From an uncultured Prochlorococcus sp. (GTDB taxonomy: Bacteria; Cyanobacteriota; Cyanobacteriia; PCC-6307; Cyanobiaceae): 10,499 nt of DNA. The position numbers and the translations under genes were made by a program. Shown piece by piece: positions 5,948 to 10,499 of the stretch (positions are counted from its first letter, which is position 1; the number at the start of each line of letters is the position of its first letter). The notes under the pieces are model-generated. The model saw only the letters and a program-made list of their open reading frames with translations. It ran no database searches and was not told where the DNA came from. The stretch lies in the NCBI GenBank assembly GCA_902572675.1, contig CACGGY010000031.1:1-10499 (forward strand), given 5' to 3'.

Positions 5948-7711
5948 TTAGTCTTCACAATTAACATATCCAACCATTTGAGAATTACTTTTACCAGGAG
6001 GAACCATTGGATAACAATTTTCACCTCTTCTGACAAGGATATTTATCAATGCAGGGCCGTCATGATCAAGAGCATTCTTTAATTCATCCTGTAATTGTTT
6101 TCTATCAGAAATTAAGTAACCTTTAACTCCAAAAGACTCAGCAAGTTTTACAAAATCAGGTTCACCACAACTCATATCAGATGAAGAATATCTTTCATCG
6201 TAAAAACTTTCCTGCCATTGTCTTACCATCCCTTGCCAACGATTATTGATAATAATCAATTTCACCTTTAGACCATATTGAGATAAAGTTCCTAATTCCT
6301 GAATATTCATTAAGACACTTGCATCTCCTGCAATACAAATTACATCTGAATTCGGTAAGGCTGCTTTTACTCCAATTGCCGCTGGCAATCCAAAACCCAT
6401 AGTTCCTAAGCCTGCACTACTAATCCATTTTCTTGGAGAATTCCTAAGATATTGAGCAGCCCACATCTGATGCTGTCCAACGTCTGTAGTTACATAAGCT
6501 TCAGGTAAAAGCTTCCTAACTTTCAAAAGAACTTCCTGAGGATAAATTTCTCCTTCTTCAGGCGGTTCATACAAAGGGTGTTTATTTTTCCAAAAATCTA
6601 TTTTTTCTAACCAGTTCTTTGTCTTAAAAGCAAATTTATCATTGAGAGATTTTTCATTAATTTTGCGAACAGCTTTTGAAACGTCAGAGACAATCGCAAC
6701 ATCTACACGTCTATTTTTATTAACTTCTGCTGGATCAATATCTATATGAATGACCTTTGCATTAGGAGCAAAAGTATCTAATTTTCCTGTCACCCTATCA
6801 TCAAATCTAGCTCCAATAGCTACTAAAAGATCACATTCAGTAACAGCGAAATTTGCGTAAGCAGTTCCGTGCATACCTAGCATCCCAACTGATAAGTTAT
6901 CTTTTTCATCAAAAGCACCTTTTCCCATTAATGTAGTAGTCACTGGTATTTGATAATTTTTCGCCAAAGTTCTTATTTCATCATGAGCTCCTGAAGAAAT
7001 TGCTCCACCACCAACATAAAGAAGAGGTTTTTCAGACTCCTCTATTAATTTAATCGCTTTTTTGATATCACAATCATTTATATCTCCATTTCTTTTAAAT
7101 CCCTTAGGAATAATTTCACCAGGTAAAACTCTTTGGTAATTAAAAAATTCTTGACCTACATCCTTGGGTATATCAATTAAAACAGGGCCAGGTCTACCAG
7201 AAGAAGCAATAAAAAAAGCCTCTGAAACTACCTTCGCGATGTCTGAAGGATCTCTTATTACCCATGAGTGTTTAACTATTGGAAGAGTAATACCAAAAAT
7301 ATCAGTTTCTTGGAAGGCATCAGTCCCAATAGCAGGTCTTGGAACTTGACCTGTAACGACTACAAGAGGGACTGAATCCATTTGAGCAGTTGCAATCCCA
7401 GTAACCAAATTTGTTGCACCTGGACCTGAGGTCCCAAAACATACTCCTACCTCACCTGTAGATCTTGCATATCCATCAGCCGCATGAGAACCTCCTTGTT
7501 CATGCCTCACCATATAGTGCTTTAACCAACCATCTTGTTCTGCCTTATGAACTGCGTCATAAATTGGTAATATTGCTCCTCCAGGATATCCAAATATAAT
7601 CTTTACCCCATGAATTTTTAGAGAATCCATTAGCGCATCTGCACCAGTTATCCAAACTGGGTTTTCATTTTTTGAACTATCCTTTGAGAAGGATCTCGAA
7701 GTAAGAGTCAC
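5948..7711 (-). CDS. ilvB: Acetolactate synthase (acetohydroxyacid synthase), large catalytic subunit
   Basis: Catalyses the first common step of valine, leucine and isoleucine synthesis: joining pyruvate with pyruvate or 2-ketobutyrate, using thiamine diphosphate (ThDP) and FAD in the cytoplasm. Its 587 residues fit the family. The N-terminal pyrimidine-binding domain starts near residue 18, with GYPGGAILPIYDA at 41-53 and the catalytic glutamate E71 in RHEQGGSHAADGYAR. A central domain carries GARFDDRVTGK near 300-310. The C-terminal ThDP domain has GDAS at 462-465 and NN at 489-490, the usual GDG-to-NN spacing. Herbicide-site residues are the wild-type kind: P124 in GQVPRP and W499 in VRQWQESFY. 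The start is GTG at 7711, since a TGA lies four codons upstream and the next methionine would cut into the first domain. The regulatory subunit (ilvN/ilvH) is not in this window. It follows hemH by 135 bases. Confidence 0.97.
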   Translation of the reverse strand: MTLTSRSFSKDSSKNENPVWITGADALMDSLKIHGVKIIFGYPGGAILPIYDAVHKAEQDGWLKHYMVRHEQGGSHAADGYARSTGEVGVCFGTSGPGATNLVTGIATAQMDSVPLVVVTGQVPRPAIGTDAFQETDIFGITLPIVKHSWVIRDPSDIAKVVSEAFFIASSGRPGPVLIDIPKDVGQEFFNYQRVLPGEIIPKGFKRNGDINDCDIKKAIKLIEESEKPLLYVGGGAISSGAHDEIRTLAKNYQIPVTTTLMGKGAFDEKDNLSVGMLGMHGTAYANFAVTECDLLVAIGARFDDRVTGKLDTFAPNAKVIHIDIDPAEVNKNRRVDVAIVSDVSKAVRKINEKSLNDKFAFKTKNWLEKIDFWKNKHPLYEPPEEGEIYPQEVLLKVRKLLPEAYVTTDVGQHQMWAAQYLRNSPRKWISSAGLGTMGFGLPAAIGVKAALPNSDVICIAGDASVLMNIQELGTLSQYGLKVKLIIINNRWQGMVRQWQESFYDERYSSSDMSCGEPDFVKLAESFGVKGYLISDRKQLQDELKNALDHDGPALINILVRRGENCYPMVPPGKSNSQMVGYVNCED

Positions 7712-7789
7712 TAAAGAAATTCAATAATTACTATAAATATTAAACTTAATCAAAAACTTTTGCCTTATTTAGAAATGTAATGTCAGAAA

Positions 7790-7817
7790 TGAATTTAAAA
7801 ATCTTTTAACAAATTCA
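7790..7817 (-). terminator. Possible stem-loop downstream of hemH
   Basis: TGAATTT (7790-7796) and AAATTCA (7811-7817) form a perfect 7-bp inverted repeat, with further A/T pairing inside, about 30 bases after the hemH stop on the minus strand. TTTCT follows it. The stem is almost all A-T, so it would be a weak terminator, and a chance origin is possible. The rest of the 135-base gap shows no other clear element. Confidence 0.25.
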
Positions 7818-7846
7818 AATTTTTTAAGAAAATTATAAATTGATCT

Positions 7847-9022
7847 TTATAAAATTCCTAGCCTATGTAAGGGGCCAGATCCTGAAATAAGTTCAATAAA
7901 AAGTATCAGGAAAACTATCATTGCAACTCTTCCATTCCAAACTTCAGAACTATTATTCCAACCCCATTGCCATTTCTCTTGAGGATAAAGTTTTACCTTT
8001 TCAGGCAACTGTGAAGCCTCTTCAATATTAACTAGAGGCTCCTCCAAAGAAGAAACTACTAGATCGCTAAGACCCTCAATAAAAGTAGGATGAGTATTTA
8101 AAGCCTTAACTCTTCGAAAATTTTTGATACCAGCTTTTTCAGCAATTTCTTTATATTCAATATCAATTTCTTGCAATGTTTCAATATGCTCTCCAACAAA
8201 ACTTATTGGAACCACAATCAGATCATTTATTTTAGACCTTCCAAGATCTTCTAACACTTCTTCTGTGTAGGGCTTCAACCATTCAACAGGGCCAACTCTA
8301 CTTTGATAAGAAAGTGTATACGAGTTGCTATGGCCTAAATATTTTTCCAACTCATTTATTATAAGTAAAGAACAATCTTCAATTTGTTGTTTATAAGGGT
8401 CTCCAGCTTCCTCTACATAACTCTTAGGAACTCCATGTGCAGTAAAAAATATATGAGCATTAGAAGGTGATTCACAAAGTGAAATTTGTTCAGAAATTAG
8501 TTCGACCATTGACTTTAAATAACCTGATTGACTGAACCAACTTCTTATACATCTCATAGGGATTTTCTTAAAGTCACTATCTGAATCCCGTAATTTTTTT
8601 AACTCCCTGAAGCTTGAACCACTTGTACTGATTGAAAAATGTGGATATAAAGGTAATACAACAATTTGATCTATACCATCTGCTTTCATATCAGCTATTG
8701 CTGATTCTGTAAAAGGATGCCAATACCTCATAGCGATATAAGTAGTAGCATTTAAACCTTTATCCCTTAATTTTGATTGCAATTCTCTTGCTTGTTGTTC
8801 AGTTATCCTCCTTATAGGAGACCCTCCACCAATAGAAAGATAAGCCTGTTGCGAAGTGGTACTTCTAAGCGTACTAATTAACCAAGCTAGAGGCTTTTGA
8901 AAAGCAGGGAATGGTGTCCTGATTATCTCTGGATCAGAAAAAAGATTATATAAGAATGGGCCTACATCATTAATACGTTCAGGCCCTCCTAAATTCATTA
9001 GTAAGACGCCTACTTTATCCAT
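7847..9022 (-). CDS. hemH: Ferrochelatase with C-terminal CAB/HLIP-type membrane segment
   Basis: Inserts Fe(II) into protoporphyrin IX, the last step of heme synthesis. The 391 residues are longer than typical bacterial ferrochelatases because of a C-terminal extension. The N-terminus has VGVLLMNLGGPE, followed by GGGSPIRRIT at 65-74. Active-site residues are H196 in FTAHGVPKSYVEEAGDPY and E278 in ISFVGEHIETLQEID. Residues about 330-355 form a linker, and residues 359-390 form one hydrophobic helix carrying the chlorophyll-binding signature E-x-x-N-x-R (E360, N363, R365, then AM), ending LHRLGIL. This CAB tail is typical of cyanobacterial and plastid ferrochelatases and places the enzyme at the thylakoid, where it may help balance heme and chlorophyll synthesis. 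It starts at an ATG, divergent from the recombinase gene with a 65-base gap. Confidence 0.97.
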   Translation of the reverse strand: MDKVGVLLMNLGGPERINDVGPFLYNLFSDPEIIRTPFPAFQKPLAWLISTLRSTTSQQAYLSIGGGSPIRRITEQQARELQSKLRDKGLNATTYIAMRYWHPFTESAIADMKADGIDQIVVLPLYPHFSISTSGSSFRELKKLRDSDSDFKKIPMRCIRSWFSQSGYLKSMVELISEQISLCESPSNAHIFFTAHGVPKSYVEEAGDPYKQQIEDCSLLIINELEKYLGHSNSYTLSYQSRVGPVEWLKPYTEEVLEDLGRSKINDLIVVPISFVGEHIETLQEIDIEYKEIAEKAGIKNFRRVKALNTHPTFIEGLSDLVVSSLEEPLVNIEEASQLPEKVKLYPQEKWQWGWNNSSEVWNGRVAMIVFLILFIELISGSGPLHRLGIL

Positions 9023-9074
9023 TTAAAATTTATGTAGATTGAAAATCAACATTAAAAACGTCATCATAAGGACA

Positions 9075-9080
9075 ATTATA
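9075..9080 (-). promoter_or_regulatory. Predicted -10 box for hemH
   Basis: The minus strand reads TATAAT in the 65-base gap between the divergent hemH and recombinase genes. Transcription would start near 9068, giving a 5' leader of about 45 bases. No convincing -35 hexamer is visible, and the box lies only 8-13 bases from the recombinase ATG on the other strand. Confidence 0.4.
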
Positions 9081-9087
9081 TAAGTAA

Positions 9088-10257
9088 ATGAACGTAATTC
9101 AGGAAATTAATAATATCAATGATAAATTTGCAACTCAAGGCAGCAAACTAAAAATTGAAAAAAGGGGTGAGAAACTAAACATTAGAGGTTCACTCCCTTC
9201 AAAAGAAGATAAGAAAAACTTTAAAATTCAAAGAATATCTCTTGGTTTAAAGGCTGATATTTCAGGATTAGAGGAGGCTCAGAAAAAATTGCAATTAATC
9301 AATTTGCAACTGGAATTAAATCAATTTGACTGGATTAATTGGATAGTTAACTCCAATAAAAAGGAAATCAGAAATGACTTTGAATTTCCAAATAGATTAA
9401 ATCAATTTGAGGAATTTTTTTTTAAAGAAAACAAGAGTGATTTTCGAACCAGTACAAGAAAAACCACTTGGAAAAGTTCTTACAAACCTTATATGAAAAG
9501 AATCCTAAATATTTACAATGATTATGAGAATGTAGCTTTAGAAAAAATATTTCAAAAAACACTTGAGAGTTACAAGGAAGGTAGCAGAAGTAGGAAACAA
9601 TGCGCTACTTCTCTAAGTGTTTTAGCCAAGTTTTTGGAAATTAAATTACCTGAAGACTGGAAATTAAATTCTAGAGGATATGGCATGAACAAAGCAGGAT
9701 TTAGGGACCTTCCTAAAGACGAGTTAATAGAGAAACTTTGGGAGAAAATACCAAACAAATCTTGGAAATTTGTTTTTGGTTTGATGGCTACATATGGATT
9801 AAGGAATCATGAAGTATTTTTTTGTGATTTAAGTTCTCTAACTAATTTTGGAGACAAAATTATTAGAGTTTTACCTACAACTAAAACTGGGGAACATCAA
9901 GTTTGGCCATTTCATCCTGAATGGGTAGAAAAGTTCGAATTATCAAAACTTGGTGAAAATCCAGATCTTCTACCAAATATAAAAAGAGACCTGAAAGTCA
10001 CAACCTTACAAAATATTGGAAAAAAAATTACAGATCAGTTTAAGCGTTACTCTTTGCAAATAAAACCTTATGATCTCAGGCATGCTTGGGCAGTAAGAAC
10101 AATTTTTTATGATTTACCCGATACTGTGGCTGCCAGAATGATGGGACATTCGGTTAGTTTACATACTCAAACTTATCACCACTGGATTACAAAAAGAGAT
10201 CAACAACAGGCTGTCAATAATGCACTTTTAAAAGTTAAAAGAGCTAAAAATATTTAA
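9088..10257 (+). CDS. Tyrosine recombinase (phage-type integrase) with HxxR histidine replaced by tyrosine
   Basis: A 389-residue tyrosine recombinase, an enzyme that cuts and rejoins DNA through a 3'-phosphotyrosine. Residues 20-75 resemble the integrase arm-binding domain (KIEKRGEKLNIRG ... IQRISLGLKADI, then a helix). About 105-190 is a core-binding, SAM-like helical domain, and 206-388 is the catalytic domain. Catalytic residues by eye: R239 in TYGLRNHE, K266 in TTKTGEH, R331 in PYDLRHAW, H354 in MMGHS and Y363 in HTQTYHHW. The 331-354-363 spacing matches the family. The position that is histidine in the HxxR box is tyrosine (Y328). No tRNA, direct repeats or phage genes are nearby, and the base composition looks like its neighbours', so it may be a resident core gene rather than a recent arrival. 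It lies 33 bases before cobO on the same strand and may be co-transcribed with it. Confidence 0.9.
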   Translation: MNVIQEINNINDKFATQGSKLKIEKRGEKLNIRGSLPSKEDKKNFKIQRISLGLKADISGLEEAQKKLQLINLQLELNQFDWINWIVNSNKKEIRNDFEFPNRLNQFEEFFFKENKSDFRTSTRKTTWKSSYKPYMKRILNIYNDYENVALEKIFQKTLESYKEGSRSRKQCATSLSVLAKFLEIKLPEDWKLNSRGYGMNKAGFRDLPKDELIEKLWEKIPNKSWKFVFGLMATYGLRNHEVFFCDLSSLTNFGDKIIRVLPTTKTGEHQVWPFHPEWVEKFELSKLGENPDLLPNIKRDLKVTTLQNIGKKITDQFKRYSLQIKPYDLRHAWAVRTIFYDLPDTVAARMMGHSVSLHTQTYHHWITKRDQQQAVNNALLKVKRAKNI

Positions 10258-10290
10258 AGATTTATAATCATTAAACAAAACAAGGGGCAT

Positions 10291-10499
10291 ATGCAAGAAA
10301 AACCTTTATCTTCCGAAAAAATATTCAACCTCGATAATCAAGCAAATAAACTTGGAATGGGAGGTAAATTATCACCGGATAGCGATGAGAGCTCATATAA
10401 AAAAAGAATGCAGAAAAGAAAAGATATTCAAGCCGAAAGACTACAAATCAGAAAAACAAAAAAAGGATTATTGATTGTTTTTACAGGGAACGGGAAGGG
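10291..10499 (+). CDS. cobO: Cob(I)yrinic acid a,c-diamide adenosyltransferase (CobO/BtuR), N-terminal part only
   Basis: Transfers the adenosyl group of ATP to the corrinoid cobalt in cobalamin synthesis. Only the first 69 codons and two bases of the next lie in the window. Residues 59-69 read GLLIVFTGNGK, the beta-strand and P-loop (Walker A) of the CobO family, with K69 as the nucleotide-binding lysine; the motif continues past the edge. Residues 1-50 are a polar, charged extension ahead of the conserved core, as in other CobO proteins whose N-terminus covers the active site. The ATG is preceded 3 bases upstream by AAGGGG (10282-10287), a partial Shine-Dalgarno-like match that is rather close. 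The recombinase gene ends 33 bases earlier. The call is good but rests on a short segment. Confidence 0.88.
   Translation, partial: MQEKPLSSEKIFNLDNQANKLGMGGKLSPDSDESSYKKRMQKRKDIQAERLQIRKTKKGLLIVFTGNGK

Noticed and set aside
5948..7711. Herbicide-resistance-type changes in the acetolactate synthase
   Set aside because: The positions recognised (P124 and W499) carry the ordinary sensitive-type residues.
9570..9758. Minus-strand 62-codon frame inside the recombinase gene
   Set aside because: It is fully antisense to a gene with intact catalytic motifs and shows no family features of its own.
9023..10290. A genomic island or prophage around the recombinase gene
   Set aside because: Flanking genes are core biosynthesis genes with normal spacing; no direct repeats, tRNA, phage genes or composition shift were seen.
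1..10499. CRISPR array, tRNA, rRNA or insertion sequence
   Set aside because: No regularly spaced repeats, cloverleaf-like tRNA sequence, rRNA sequence or transposase motif was seen on reading the window.

Overview
The window is compact, AT-rich DNA with very short intergenic gaps and no gene-free stretch over 300 bases. Gene content points to a picocyanobacterium, most likely a high-light-adapted Prochlorococcus. It carries the cyanobacterial alkane pathway pair (acyl-ACP reductase and aldehyde-deformylating oxygenase), a Tab2 translation factor for photosystem genes, an S1-like RNA-binding protein, and a ferrochelatase with a C-terminal chlorophyll-binding (CAB/HLIP) tail. The genus call rests on remembered similarity of the oxygenase and reductase proteins and on base composition; no search was run.

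Layout. 1-1667 (minus): ado followed by aar, the two steps from fatty acyl-ACP to alkane, with aar cut by the left edge. 1752-2546 (minus): a creatininase-family amidohydrolase directly upstream of ado. 2613-5522 (plus): a three-gene run of S1-like protein, Tab2-like protein (ATGA overlap) and laccase-domain (YfiH/YlmD/FAMIN family) protein. The last gene has no ATG, GTG or TTG at its expected beginning and seems to start at an ATT codon behind a good Shine-Dalgarno site. 5529-9022 (minus): hemH, ilvB and a small exported protein with a degenerate staphylococcal-nuclease-like domain, convergent with the laccase-domain gene at a 6-base gap. 9088-10257 (plus): a tyrosine recombinase. 10291-end (plus): the start of cobO, cut by the right edge.

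How the genes relate. ado and aar form one pathway and probably one transcript, with a large stem-loop between them. The S1-like and Tab2-like proteins are both linked to RNA binding and translation in their families and are translationally coupled here. hemH (heme), ilvB (branched-chain amino acids) and cobO (cobalamin) are housekeeping biosynthesis genes with no evident common pathway. This looks like core genome rather than an island: no tRNA, insertion sequence, CRISPR or direct-repeat attachment site was seen, even though an integrase gene is present. I found no clearly new multigene system. The most interesting points are the ATT start, the ado-aar stem-loop, the ado start choice, and the atypical recombinase.
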